Shown piece by piece: positions 18,635 through 28,712 of a stretch of DNA of 42,011 bases (the first letter of the stretch is position 1; each line of letters starts with the position of its first letter). The notes below the pieces were generated by a model, which did no database searches, was not told the origin of the DNA, and was given only the letters and a program-made list of their open reading frames with translations. A program made the position numbers and the translations under genes. Source of the stretch: an uncultured Bacilli bacterium (GTDB lineage: Bacteria; Bacillota_I; Bacilli_A; RF39; UBA660); contig CANQYB010000009.1 in assembly GCA_947627975.1 (NCBI GenBank), forward strand, positions 1 through 42,011, read 5' to 3'.

Positions 18635-18859
18635 ATGCAATTAAATGTCCAATTTAAAATAATTAATGATAAAAAACTATATGACTATTTAAAACATAAT
18701 TCAAATTATATAAAAATGTTAAATCGCAATTCACTTAATTTAAAAAATTTTGAATCAGATATGAAAGATAAATATAAAACTAGGCCCAGTGATAAATTAA
18801 ATAACGTTATTGATAATATTGATTTAGTCACTAATATGTTAAATGTTTTTAAAAAATAA
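18635..18859 (+). CDS. ylbE: YlbE-like protein
   Basis: YIKMLNRNSLNLKNFESDMKDKYKTRPSDKL resembles YlbE; next to ylbD. Confidence 0.6.
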   Translation: MQLNVQFKIINDKKLYDYLKHNSNYIKMLNRNSLNLKNFESDMKDKYKTRPSDKLNNVIDNIDLVTNMLNVFKK

Positions 18860-18925
18860 AAAAAAGTTTGTAAAAATGCTCTATTAATGATAAAATGATA
18901 CTAGATATAATTGGAGGAATGAATA

Positions 18926-19330
18926 ATGGCATTAAAAAATTTAAAGAAAGCATTATTTTCAGAAAGTGATGAAAAAGAAAATATAGAAGATAGTTATTAT
19001 GTTATGTCAGAAAGTGAAGCTTTGAAAGAAGCTGATAAATCTGGTAGTAAAATGATTTTAATTGAACCAAGAGCTAATTCTGAATCACAACAAATTGCTG
19101 ATCATTTAAAAAATAGAAATAGCGTAGTTGTTAATTTAAAAAGAGTTACTTCAGCACAAGCTAAAAGAATAATTGATTTTTTAAGTGGTACTGTTTATGC
19201 AATTGGTGGAGAACTTCAAAAAATTGGCAATGGTATATATCTTTGTACACCTAATAATGTAAATATTCAAGGAAAAATTACAGAAGACGGAAAAGAAGAA
19301 AACAAAACAGATGAAGAAGTAGAATGGTAA
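18926..19330 (+). CDS. sepF: Cell division protein SepF
   Basis: [66 protein letters not shown]. Confidence 0.92.
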   Translation: MALKNLKKALFSESDEKENIEDSYYVMSESEALKEADKSGSKMILIEPRANSESQQIADHLKNRNSVVVNLKRVTSAQAKRIIDFLSGTVYAIGGELQKIGNGIYLCTPNNVNIQGKITEDGKEENKTDEEVEW

Positions 19331-19360
19331 AAAATGTTTTAAAAGAAAAGAGCAAGTTTT

Positions 19361-19792
19361 ATGGGTAAATTTAATACTAGTTTTAATGGTTATGATAAAA
19401 CTCAAGTTAATAATTTTATAGATGAAGTTACTATGAGATATAGTAATCTTTTAAATGCCTTAAAACTTAAAGATCAAGAATTAAAAGAAACAAAAGAAAA
19501 ATTATCTTATTTTGATAATTTAAGTGAGTCCTTTAATAAAGCTATACTTGCAGCTGAAGAAACATCAACTAGTATAAAAAAAATGGCAAGAGAGGAAAGT
19601 AATCAAGTTCTTGAAAAAGCTAAAAATAATGCATCGAGAATAATAAATGAAGCTTTAATGAAAGCTGAAAAAGCTGAAATGGAAGCTGAAGAAATAAAAA
19701 GAAAAGTTGCTGCGTATAAAAGAAGAATAAAAGCTGTAGTTTCTGAGCAGCTTGAATATTTAGATGAAATAGATGATATTAAAATTGATTAG
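19361..19792 (+). CDS. divIVA: DivIVA-domain protein
   Basis: FNTSFNGYDKTQVNNFIDEVTMRYSNLL N-terminal domain followed by coiled coil. Confidence 0.85.
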   Translation: MGKFNTSFNGYDKTQVNNFIDEVTMRYSNLLNALKLKDQELKETKEKLSYFDNLSESFNKAILAAEETSTSIKKMAREESNQVLEKAKNNASRIINEALMKAEKAEMEAEEIKRKVAAYKRRIKAVVSEQLEYLDEIDDIKID

Positions 19793-19903
19793 ACAAGATT
19801 ATACTTGTTTAATTTTTAATTGCCTGAAAAAAATAATCTAGATATATTTATTTTTTTTTTGTATAATTATATAGAGACTTTTTAAATCTTAGGAAGGAAA
19901 TAT

Positions 19904-20431
19904 ATGAAGTTATATTTAGTAAGACATGGTCAAACTGATTGGAATAAGCTGGGATTAATTCAAGGTGATTCTGATATTCCTTTAAATAATGAAGGTATTA
20001 AGCAAGCAAAAATTGTTAAAACAAAAATTAAAGATAAAATTGATATATGTTTTACTAGTCCTTTAAAAAGAGCGTTTCAAACAGCTAAAATTATTACCGA
20101 TGTCAATATAATACTTGATAAAAGATTAATCGAACGAAATATGGGAGAATTTGAAGGAAAAGATTTCTCAATTTATGCTACTGGAGATTATTGGAATTAT
20201 GATTTAAATTCTGGTGATTATGGGGTAGAAAAAGTCCAAGATTTATTTAAAAGAGCTCAAGATTTTATAGAAATGCTTAAAAAAAATTATAATGATAAGA
20301 CTGTTTTAGTAGTGTCACATGGTGCAACTATTAGGGCATTAAATTTTGTTATTAAAGGATATAATAAAAATATTGATTTTTTGAAATTAGAAGTTCCTAA
20401 TTGTAAAGTCTTTGAATTTGATATTAAATAA
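19904..20431 (+). CDS. Histidine phosphatase family protein (phosphoglycerate mutase-like)
   Basis: LYLVRHGQTDWNKLGLIQG, VSHGATIRAL. Confidence 0.92.
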   Translation: MKLYLVRHGQTDWNKLGLIQGDSDIPLNNEGIKQAKIVKTKIKDKIDICFTSPLKRAFQTAKIITDVNIILDKRLIERNMGEFEGKDFSIYATGDYWNYDLNSGDYGVEKVQDLFKRAQDFIEMLKKNYNDKTVLVVSHGATIRALNFVIKGYNKNIDFLKLEVPNCKVFEFDIK

Positions 20432-20446
20432 GAAAGAGGAGAAAAT

Positions 20447-21625
20447 ATGAAAATATTATCAGTAAATTGCGGTAGTTCATCATTAAAATTTCAATTATTT
20501 GAATTACCAGAAGAAAAAGTATTAATTTCAGGAGTATTTGAAAGAATAGGTATAGATAATTCTTTTTATACAATTAAAATTAATGATGAAAAAATAAAAA
20601 AAGAAATTGAACTTAAAAATCATAAACAAGCTTTTGAAATATTAACAAAAGAATTAATTGAAAACCATACTATTGAAAATTTAGAGGAAATTAAAGGAAT
20701 TGGACATAGAATAGTTCAAGGTGGCTCATACTTTGATAAAAGTGTAATTGTTAATGATGAAGTAATTGAAAAAATAGAGGAATTATCATCTCTTGCTCCT
20801 CTTCATAATCCAGCAGCCATAACAGGAATAAAAGCAAGTCAAGAAGTTATGCCAAATGCTATTCAAACAGCAGTTTTTGATACTGCTTTTCATCAAACTA
20901 TGAAAGAAGATGTTTATTTATATGCTTTGCCTTACGAATGGGCAAGTAAATATAAAGTAAGAAGATATGGTGCTCATGGTACTTCTCATAAATATTTAAC
21001 TTTAAAAATGGCTGAAATATTAAAAAATGCAAATACTAAACTAATTACTTGTCATATAGGAAATGGTGCTTCTATTAGTGCTATAAAAAACTCTAAATGT
21101 GTTGATACATCGATGGGACTTACACCAAATGCTGGACTAATTATGGGTTCTCGTTGTGGTGATATTGATGCAACTATAGTTACATACATTATGGAAAAAG
21201 AAAATTTTACTGCAGAAGAAATGGATAATATTTTAAATAAAAAAAGTGGTTTATTAGGAATTAGTGGTATTTCATCTGACTCTAGAGATATTGAAGAAGG
21301 AATAAAAAATGGTAATGAAAGATGTATACTGGCTAATAAAATGTATGTTAGGAGAATAATAGATTACATTGCTAAATATTATGTAGAATTAGAGGGAGCA
21401 GATGCAATAATATTTACTGCAGGAGTTGGAGAAAATTCTATTTCTCTACGTAAAGAAGTAATGGATGGATTAAAAATTTTAGGAGTAGAGTGTGATGATG
21501 AAAAAAATAATATTAGAGGTAAAATTGCTTTAATTACCAAAGAAACTTCTAAAATTCCTTGCTATGTAATTCCTACTAATGAAGAATTAATGATTGCTTT
21601 AGATACATATAATTTAGTTAAATAA
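20447..21625 (+). CDS. ackA: Acetate kinase
   Basis: MKILSVNCGSSSLKFQLF, AVFDTAFHQTM, YGAHGTSHKYL, CHIGNGASISAI, FTAGVGENS. Confidence 0.96.
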   Translation: MKILSVNCGSSSLKFQLFELPEEKVLISGVFERIGIDNSFYTIKINDEKIKKEIELKNHKQAFEILTKELIENHTIENLEEIKGIGHRIVQGGSYFDKSVIVNDEVIEKIEELSSLAPLHNPAAITGIKASQEVMPNAIQTAVFDTAFHQTMKEDVYLYALPYEWASKYKVRRYGAHGTSHKYLTLKMAEILKNANTKLITCHIGNGASISAIKNSKCVDTSMGLTPNAGLIMGSRCGDIDATIVTYIMEKENFTAEEMDNILNKKSGLLGISGISSDSRDIEEGIKNGNERCILANKMYVRRIIDYIAKYYVELEGADAIIFTAGVGENSISLRKEVMDGLKILGVECDDEKNNIRGKIALITKETSKIPCYVIPTNEELMIALDTYNLVK

Positions 21626-21638
21626 AAAGGAGTTAAAA

Positions 21639-22610
21639 ATGAATTTAGGGACACTAAAAAAGAAAATATTTAAAAGTATTAAAAATCATAATGAAATAAT
21701 TATTGCAAGACATATAGGCCCTGATCCTGATGCAATTGCTTCGACAAATGCACTAAAATTAGCTATAAAAGAAACTTTTAAAAATAAAAAAGTATTAGTT
21801 GTTGGAAAAAGTGTTTCACGTTTTAAGTATTTGGGTGAAATGGATAATATCGATGAAAATGTATTAAATAATCCCTTATTAATTGTTTTAGACGTTCCTA
21901 ATATTTCTAGAATAGATGGCATTAATTTTTCTAAATATAAAGATATTATTAAAATTGATCATCATCCTTATGAAGATAAAATGGGAAATATTGAATGGGT
22001 TGATGATAAAGCATCTAGTGTATCACAAATGATTACAGAACTTATTTTAGATACTAATTTATTATTACCAAAAAAAGCGGCAGAAAATTTATTTTTAGGA
22101 ATAGTTTCAGATAGTGAACGTTTTTCTCTTTCATATACTTCATCTAAAACTTTTTATTTAGTTGCTAAACTAATTGAAAAATCTAATATTGATATTGTAT
22201 CTTTATATAAATGTTTGTACATGAGACCTTTTTCTGAAATAAGATTTCAAGGATATATTGCTACAAATTTGAATGTTACGGAAAATAATTTTGCATATTT
22301 AAAAATTTCTAAAGAGGCAATATTAGAATATGGAGTTGATATTGCTGCTGCTTCAAATTTAGTTAATAATTTTAATTATATTAAAGAAATAATTGCTTGG
22401 GCACTAGTGGTTTATGATGAAAAAAATGAAATATTTAAAGTAAATATTAGATCAAGGGGGCCAGTTATTAATAATATTGCTTCTAAATATAATGGAGGAG
22501 GACATCCTTTAGCAAGTGGAGCGAGAATAAAGAATGAAAATGATGTAAATAATCTTTTTGCGGAACTTGATGAAGTATGTAAAAAATATAATGAGGATAG
22601 AAAAATTTAA
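21639..22610 (+). CDS. nrnA: DHH/DHHA1 phosphoesterase (NrnA-like)
   Basis: HIGPDPDAIASTNALK, IDHHPYEDK, C-terminal NGGGHPLASGARI. Confidence 0.88.
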   Translation: MNLGTLKKKIFKSIKNHNEIIIARHIGPDPDAIASTNALKLAIKETFKNKKVLVVGKSVSRFKYLGEMDNIDENVLNNPLLIVLDVPNISRIDGINFSKYKDIIKIDHHPYEDKMGNIEWVDDKASSVSQMITELILDTNLLLPKKAAENLFLGIVSDSERFSLSYTSSKTFYLVAKLIEKSNIDIVSLYKCLYMRPFSEIRFQGYIATNLNVTENNFAYLKISKEAILEYGVDIAAASNLVNNFNYIKEIIAWALVVYDEKNEIFKVNIRSRGPVINNIASKYNGGGHPLASGARIKNENDVNNLFAELDEVCKKYNEDRKI

Positions 22611-23358
22611 AAAGTTAAAAAATAATGAATATGAAGTTATAATTGATTCTAAAAAAATAATTTTGTATGCTGATATAATTATTAAATATAATTTACTAGC
22701 TAAAAAAAATATAGATTCTTTATACTTATCTAAAATTGTTAATGAAAACAATGATTTGAATGGATATTATTTATCTTTAAATTATATTAATAAAAAATTA
22801 AGATGTGAAAAAGAAATAGAAGAATTTTTAAAAAGAAAAAATTTCACTGATGTAATAATTAATAAAACAATAAAAAAATTAAAAGAAAATAAATTATTGG
22901 ATAGAAATTTATATATTAAATCATACATCAATGATCAAATTAATTTATCATCAAATGGACCTAAAAAAATTAAAATTAATTTAATTAATTTAGGATTTTC
23001 AAATAATGAAATTGATGAATATTTAAATACAATTGATAATAGTATTTTTGAAATGAAAATTAAAAAATTAATTGAAAAAAAATTAAAATCTAATAATAAT
23101 TCTTCAAATTATAATATTAAACAAAAAATTACAAATTACTTAATAAATCTTGGTTATGAAAAAAAAGATATAAGTAATTATATAAACAATATAAAATTTT
23201 CTGAAACAGAAATTTTAGAAAGAAAAGCTAAACTAATTTTAAAAAAAATAAAGAAAACCGAAACCGATATTAATAAAATAAAAAATAAGTTAAAAGCTAA
23301 ATTATATTCACAAGGTTTTTCAATTGATGAAATAAATCAATATATAAATAATTTATAA
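22591..23358 (+). CDS. recX: Regulatory protein RecX
   Basis: LNYINKKLRCEKEIEEFLKRKNF...NKLLDRNLYIKSYINDQ...NGPKKIKINLINLGF; overlaps nrnA 3' end. Start reassigned from 22558. Confidence 0.8.
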   Translation: MRIEKFKKLKNNEYEVIIDSKKIILYADIIIKYNLLAKKNIDSLYLSKIVNENNDLNGYYLSLNYINKKLRCEKEIEEFLKRKNFTDVIINKTIKKLKENKLLDRNLYIKSYINDQINLSSNGPKKIKINLINLGFSNNEIDEYLNTIDNSIFEMKIKKLIEKKLKSNNNSSNYNIKQKITNYLINLGYEKKDISNYINNIKFSETEILERKAKLILKKIKKTETDINKIKNKLKAKLYSQGFSIDEINQYINNL

Positions 23359-23385
23359 CAATTTGGACTTTTTCAAATTGTTTTT
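23357..23385 (+). terminator. Rho-independent terminator
   Basis: AACAATTTG (23357-23365) / CAAATTGTT (23374-23382) followed by TTT. Confidence 0.8.
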
Positions 23386-23579
23386 AATTGAAAATTTTTT
23401 TCAAAATTAATTTAGTTTATATGTAATTAAAGTAAAAAAAATATATATTAAAAAGAAAAAAACTATATTTATATCAAAATTATATAAAAGTATTATATCT
23501 AAAATTATGGACATATGAAAATTTTTTTGATATAATTATTTCACTATTTTAACTTTAAATAATTAGAAAAGGGATGTTT

Positions 23580-25214
23580 ATGAGCAAAATAAAAATATTT
23601 GGATTAGGTGGTTTAAATGAAAATGGAAAAAACACTTATGTTATTGAAATAAATAATGATATATATGTTTTTGACTGTGGTCTTAAATATGCAAAAGAAA
23701 ATTTATATGGAATAGATTATATTATTCCAGATTTTGATTTTTTAGTAAAAAACAGAAAAAAAATAAAAGGAGTTTTTATAACTCATGGCCACTACGAAAA
23801 TATGGGTGCTGTTGCAGATTTATTAAATTTAATACCCGAAATAAAAATTTATGCAACAAAATTTACAAAATTTGTTTTATTAAATGAAGGGGTAAAAGAA
23901 AATAATATTATTGAAATAACTCCACATAAAAAAATCAGTTTTAGAAATTGTAGTATATTTCCAATTAGTGTTTCTCATTCTGCTCCAGACAGTGTAATGT
24001 ATATTATAAATACTAAAGATGGCATAATTGCTTATACTGGTGATTTTTTAATTGATCCAAGAACTAATGAACACTACGCTATGGATCTTGGTAAAATAAG
24101 TTATATTGGTAAACAAGGAGTATTATGTTTATTATCTGAATCAGTATTTTCTGAGCGAAGTGGTTTTACTTCTCCAAAACATAGATTAACAGATTTTTTT
24201 AAAGATACTTTGAATAGAAATGAAGGTAGAGTTATTTTCTCTATATTGCCTAATCATATTTATACTATTCAAGAAATATTTCAAAGTGCTGAAAATTCTC
24301 ATCGTAAAATAGTTGTTATGGGAAAAAAATTACAAAATTTAATTAATTTTTCTAAAAAAGAAGGATATTTAAAATTTGATGATTCTTATATTGGAGATCT
24401 TTTAAATATAAAAGACAATAATACTATTATTTTAGTTGGTGATGATAAAGAAAAACCTTATGCTTCAATTGATAGAATAGTACACGGATATGATAAATAC
24501 GTATCTTTAAAAAAAGGTGATACAATTGTTTTTGCAGAGCCTAGATATGATCATGTGGAAAAAAAATTAGTTAAACTAGAAGATGAAATAGCAAGAATAG
24601 GTGGTAAAAGTATATCTATTCCTCAAGATAAAATAATATTGCATCATGCATCATCTGAAGATTTATTATTAATGTTAAAATTATTAAATCCAAAATATTA
24701 TATGCCTGTAAAGGGTGAATATAGGTATATGGTTGAAAATGCTAATCTTGCCAGTGCAATTGGTATGAATAAAAATAATATTATACTTAAAACTAATGGG
24801 GAAGTTGTCAATTTTATTGATGGCAAATTACAAGATACTATAGAAAATATTAAAGTTAATGATGTTTTAATTGATGGCAATGCATCGGATGATGTTGGAG
24901 AACTTGTTTTAAAAGATAGGGAAATGCTTGGAGAAAGTGGAATTGTTTTAATTAGTGCAACATTAAATAAAAAAAATAAAAATATAATTGTTGGACCAGA
25001 GGTGACGACAAAAGGTTTTATATATAATAAGGATTCAAAAGAATTAATTGCCGAAATGAAAAAAATATCTTTAGATGTAATAGAAAGAAATACAAATCAT
25101 AATTATGTTGATTATAGTAAAATTAAAGTAGAAATTAGAGAAGAACTTGGTAAATATTTATATCAAGAAACTGAATGTAAACCAATGATTATTGCTGTAG
25201 TTCAAGAAATATAA
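23580..25214 (+). CDS. RNase J family protein (J2-like, degenerate metal site)
   Basis: MBL fold/beta-CASP: GGLNENGKNTYVIE, THGHYENMGAV, SHSAPDSVMYIINTKDGIIAYTGDFLIDPR, MPVKGEYRYM. ATG at 23580 better spaced from AAAAGGG than 23574. Confidence 0.88.
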   Translation: MSKIKIFGLGGLNENGKNTYVIEINNDIYVFDCGLKYAKENLYGIDYIIPDFDFLVKNRKKIKGVFITHGHYENMGAVADLLNLIPEIKIYATKFTKFVLLNEGVKENNIIEITPHKKISFRNCSIFPISVSHSAPDSVMYIINTKDGIIAYTGDFLIDPRTNEHYAMDLGKISYIGKQGVLCLLSESVFSERSGFTSPKHRLTDFFKDTLNRNEGRVIFSILPNHIYTIQEIFQSAENSHRKIVVMGKKLQNLINFSKKEGYLKFDDSYIGDLLNIKDNNTIILVGDDKEKPYASIDRIVHGYDKYVSLKKGDTIVFAEPRYDHVEKKLVKLEDEIARIGGKSISIPQDKIILHHASSEDLLLMLKLLNPKYYMPVKGEYRYMVENANLASAIGMNKNNIILKTNGEVVNFIDGKLQDTIENIKVNDVLIDGNASDDVGELVLKDREMLGESGIVLISATLNKKNKNIIVGPEVTTKGFIYNKDSKELIAEMKKISLDVIERNTNHNYVDYSKIKVEIREELGKYLYQETECKPMIIAVVQEI

Positions 25215-25241
25215 AAATACTTCAAAATGAAGTGATATGAT

Positions 25242-25283
25242 AAAAGTAGACAAGGTGAAAAAAACACCAAGTCTACTTTTTTT
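25242..25283 (+). terminator. Hairpin terminator inside IS left end
   Basis: AAAAGTAGAC-AA-GGTG-A7-CACC-AA-GTCTACTTTTTTT. Confidence 0.8.
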
Positions 25284-25341
25284 GATATAATTAATAATAA
25301 GGAGATGATGAAATTGGCACATCCAAAAGAAAAAAAATGTA

Positions 25342-25683
25342 ATGAGAACTAAGGAAGAAAAAGAAAAATTAATTTTAGAATTTTATGAATCAGGATTGGG
25401 ATATAAAACATATTCAAAAACGCGAGGAATTAATTATTCTACCTTTTTTAGTTGGTTAAAAAAATATCATAAAAATGGAATTGAAGGATTAAAATCTGAA
25501 ACTGGACTGAAATCAGGGAAAGGTGTTGGAAGGCCAAAAAAATCAACTACATATGAAGAAGAACTAGAAATTAAAATAATGAATTTAGAAATTGAGAATG
25601 AAAGATTAAAAAAAGGTTATCTTGTGAAAGGAGGTGGGGATCAAAAGGAATACGTTACTACATTAGACAAGAATATGAAATAA
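25342..25683 (+). pseudogene. IS3-type orfA (HTH); the N-terminus from the better-placed start codons is frameshifted
   Basis: GYKTYSKTRGINYSTFFSWLKKYHKNGIEGL; TTG 25314 (MAHPKEKK...) goes out of frame at an A8 run. Confidence 0.7.
25608..25614 (+). promoter_or_regulatory. Putative programmed -1 frameshift heptamer A AAA AAA between orfA and orfB
   Basis: Codons TTA AAA AAA GGT in orfA frame; orfB reading (SKGIRYYIRQEYEIIEKL) is in the -1 frame. Confidence 0.55.
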
Positions 25684-26554
25684 TAGAAAAATTAAAAAAT
25701 AAATATTCAGTAATTAAACTATGTAAAATTATGTCAGTAAGTAAATCAGGTTATTATAAATGGAAATACAGAAAAGAAAATCCTAGTTTAAAGGAAATAA
25801 CAAGACAAGGTGATATAAAATTAATTAAAGAAGTTCACGATAAACACCCCTCACATGGTTATAGATGGATTAATGCTTTTATAAGAAATATAAATATGGA
25901 GTTATATTTAGTGATAATCATGTTCATTTATGTTGCAAATATGAAGGAATAAGATCTCAAGGAAAACATTATCAATGGAAAAAGCCAGGAGAAGAACAAT
26001 TTAAGTTTAATAATTTAATATGGAATGGTTGGAAATATTTATCTAAGACATTTGAAGTTATTATTTCAGATATGACATCTTTTTGGGCAAATAAGACTTA
26101 TTATGAATTAACATTGTACTTTGATGCTTGGAATAAAGAAATAGTTGGTTATGGCTTATCTTCTCAAAAAGGTAATGTTAAAACTTATTATGATGGTTTG
26201 AAACAAGTATTAAATCGTATAAAAAAAGAACAAACTGAAGATTTGATTACGTTGCATACAGATCAAGGTTCAGTTTATTCATCAGCGAGCTATAATAAGC
26301 TCCTTGAAAATTATAACATAAAAAGGTCAATGAGTCGAGCTGGGACACCAACAGATAATCCAGTTAATGAATCTTTAAATGGTTGGATTAAAGAGGAATT
26401 ATTTATTGACTTTGGTTTAAATCATTGTACTGACATTCCTAAATTAATTGAAGAATATATTTACTATTATAATAACGAGCGTCCTTCTTATGCTTTAAAT
26501 TACAAAACCCCAATTCAATTTAAAATTGAATCAGGGTTTAGATGTTTTTTATAA
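25646..26554 (+). pseudogene. IS3-type orfB (DDE integrase-like transposase), frameshifted near 25890
   Basis: SKGIRYYIRQEYEIIEKLKNKYSVIKLCKIMSVSKSGYYKW...HGYRWINAFIRN / KYGVIFSDNHVHLCCKYEGIRSQGK...SDMTSFW...HTDQGSVYSS...NPVNESLNGWIKEE; tracked as 25731-25952 and 26072-26554. Confidence 0.8.
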
Positions 26555-26595
26555 ATTGTCTACTTTTACTTGACTAGTTCAAAATGAAGTATTTT

Positions 26596-27843
26596 TTAAT
26601 CTTTTTTAAATTCTTTTTTTAGTTTATTTGATTTTAATAATTTATTATATTTTTTTTCATTAATAATAAGATCAAATTCTCCAATAAATTCATATACTCT
26701 TGGATTAAAAGATAATTTAAATTGATTTAATCCATAATATGGATTATTTTTTTCAAAATTACCAGCAAGACCATTTAAGTCAGCAAATTTGTATTTATCT
26801 TTATAATAATTTAAAATTTCATAATGTAAAAAATAATTAGCATTAAAATGTTTATAATTTTTATCAAATCCACTCATTACAAAAAATATTCTATTTCCAT
26901 ATTTTATTACTAAAGCTGCTGCTATAAATTTTTCAATTTCTTGATTTCTAATACCATTTGTAGCTTCAATAATATCATTTTTTATATTATTTAAAATTTT
27001 ATCTGATTCCATTTTTTTATTTATATTGCTTTTTGTTGGATTTTTCTTTATTAATTCATTTAATTGAAAATTAATTTTAGAATATTTATTATAATCATTT
27101 TGGGCATTAACCAAATAAGTTTCATAATTAATTTTTACTAAAAATAAATCAATTAAATTGTCCTTAGCAAAAATATTAAAATAATCTTTATAATATTTTA
27201 TATCTCTATTTTTCTTTTTAGCTTTTATTAAATCATAAAAATTTTTAATTTTATCATAAGAGGAAAGTTCTAATTCTAAACCTTGTTTTTTACATTTTCT
27301 TATTTTATTTCTAACATTTTTTTTAGTACAATTTAAATCAAAATTAGATAAGTTAATTACTCCATTATATTTAGGAATTAGATAATCAAAGGGATTAATT
27401 TCTTTTAAACTTTTATAGCCATTATTTTCTAAATAATTTATAATTTTAGTATTATTATTATATGTACAATCATATTTATTATTTGAAGTTTTAAATACTT
27501 CACCAATGGCTATTTCAGGATTAATTTTAATAAAAACAAAATTTTTATTTTCATAATATTTTTTTATATCATTTGTAAAATTTTTTAATAAATCAGCATC
27601 AAAATAATCAATTAAAAATCCTTTGGGTGAATATCCATAATATGCTTTCCAACCAATTTTTTTATACAAAATCAAGGCTGCTGCTTTAATTGTACCATTA
27701 TAGTCTATATATCCAATAAATTCATATTCATAGCCATTTTCAGCCATTAAAAGAGCATAGTTCGAAGTTTGATGATAACTTTTTAAGGGATGAAGTTTAG
27801 CAAATGAATCAAATTCAAATAGATTAAGTTCTTTAATAGTCAT
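26596..27843 (-). CDS. FemAB/FemX-family peptidoglycan bridge aminoacyltransferase
   Basis: SYHQTSNYALLMAENGYEYEFIGY, AALILYKKIGWKAYYGYSPKGFLIDY, NFEKNNPYYGLNQFKLSFNPRVYEFIGEFDL. Confidence 0.85.
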   Translation of the reverse strand: MTIKELNLFEFDSFAKLHPLKSYHQTSNYALLMAENGYEYEFIGYIDYNGTIKAAALILYKKIGWKAYYGYSPKGFLIDYFDADLLKNFTNDIKKYYENKNFVFIKINPEIAIGEVFKTSNNKYDCTYNNNTKIINYLENNGYKSLKEINPFDYLIPKYNGVINLSNFDLNCTKKNVRNKIRKCKKQGLELELSSYDKIKNFYDLIKAKKKNRDIKYYKDYFNIFAKDNLIDLFLVKINYETYLVNAQNDYNKYSKINFQLNELIKKNPTKSNINKKMESDKILNNIKNDIIEATNGIRNQEIEKFIAAALVIKYGNRIFFVMSGFDKNYKHFNANYFLHYEILNYYKDKYKFADLNGLAGNFEKNNPYYGLNQFKLSFNPRVYEFIGEFDLIINEKKYNKLLKSNKLKKEFKKD

Positions 27844-27929
27844 GAGTATTCTCCTTTATGTTAAAATTATATCAAAAAATTAAAAAAAAGCCTAGTTGTA
27901 AATTAATTTTTTTTTGAAAGGATATATAA

Positions 27930-28667
27930 ATGAGCAAATTTAAAAAAGATAAAAAAGCAATTCTTTTAATTCATGGTATTGCCGGAGGTATATTTGATTT
28001 AGAGGAATTACAAAGATTTTTACAATTACATGATTTTAACACTTTTTCATATACTTTAAAAGGTCATGATGATTATGATAATGTTGATCATATAACTTAT
28101 AAATCTTGGATAAATCAGGCAGAAGAAATGCTTAATTTATTAATTAATAATAATTATAAAATAATTTATTTAGTAGGACATTCAATGGGTGGAGTTTTAG
28201 TTTCTTATTTAGCATCTAAATATATTCAAGTAAAAAAAATTGTATTACTTTCTCCAGCATTTAAATATATGATTTTTAAAGATAATAATTTTAATTTATT
28301 TCAATCAATAAAAGAATTTCCAAATATTTTTGAAGGTTATAAAAAAAAACAATTAATATCAAGATTTACAAGATTTCCAATTTATTTTGTATTTGAATTT
28401 ATAAAATTAGTTGATAGTTTAAAAAATTGTATTAAAAAGGTAAAAATTCCCATATTAATAATTCATGGAAAAAATGATTTAATCGCCCCAGTTGAATCAT
28501 CATTGTATGTATACAATAATTGTCCATCTGACAATATTAAATTAATTAAATTAGCTAATGTAAATCATGCAATATTAAAAAATAATAAAAAAAATATAAT
28601 AATGAATGAAATAAATAATTTTTTTAATAAAAATATTAAATTTAAAAAACAAATAATTGACAAATAA
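27930..28667 (+). CDS. Alpha/beta hydrolase (carboxylesterase/lysophospholipase-like)
   Basis: LLIHGIAGG, VGHSMGGVL, IPILIIHGKNDLIAPVESS, NVNHAIL. Confidence 0.88.
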   Translation: MSKFKKDKKAILLIHGIAGGIFDLEELQRFLQLHDFNTFSYTLKGHDDYDNVDHITYKSWINQAEEMLNLLINNNYKIIYLVGHSMGGVLVSYLASKYIQVKKIVLLSPAFKYMIFKDNNFNLFQSIKEFPNIFEGYKKKQLISRFTRFPIYFVFEFIKLVDSLKNCIKKVKIPILIIHGKNDLIAPVESSLYVYNNCPSDNIKLIKLANVNHAILKNNKKNIIMNEINNFFNKNIKFKKQIIDK

Positions 28668-28685
28668 ATAAGTAAGTGTTAAAAT
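28657..28685 (+). promoter_or_regulatory. Promoter TTGACA-N17-TAAAAT
   Basis: TTGACA 28657-28662, TAAAAT 28680-28685, overlapping end of upstream ORF. Confidence 0.7.
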
Positions 28686-28712
28686 ATTCTTCTTATTTAT
28701 AGGGAGGTTTAT

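Larger units (their letters stand above)
25234..26577 (+). mobile_element. Decayed IS3-family (IS150-like) element inserted in a terminator
   Basis: Terminal inverted repeats around TAAAAGTAGACAA / TTGTCTACTTTTA; orfA/orfB organisation; flanked by direct repeat TTCAAAATGAAGT (25221-25233 and 26578-26590). Confidence 0.85.

Noticed and set aside
10389-18859. Sporulation capacity inferred from YjcZ-, YlbD- and YlbE-like genes
   Set aside because: These small families occur outside spore-formers; no core sporulation gene is visible in the window, so no claim is made.
22509-22751. Minus-strand ORF across nrnA/recX junction
   Set aside because: Overlaps two recognised genes; no coding evidence.
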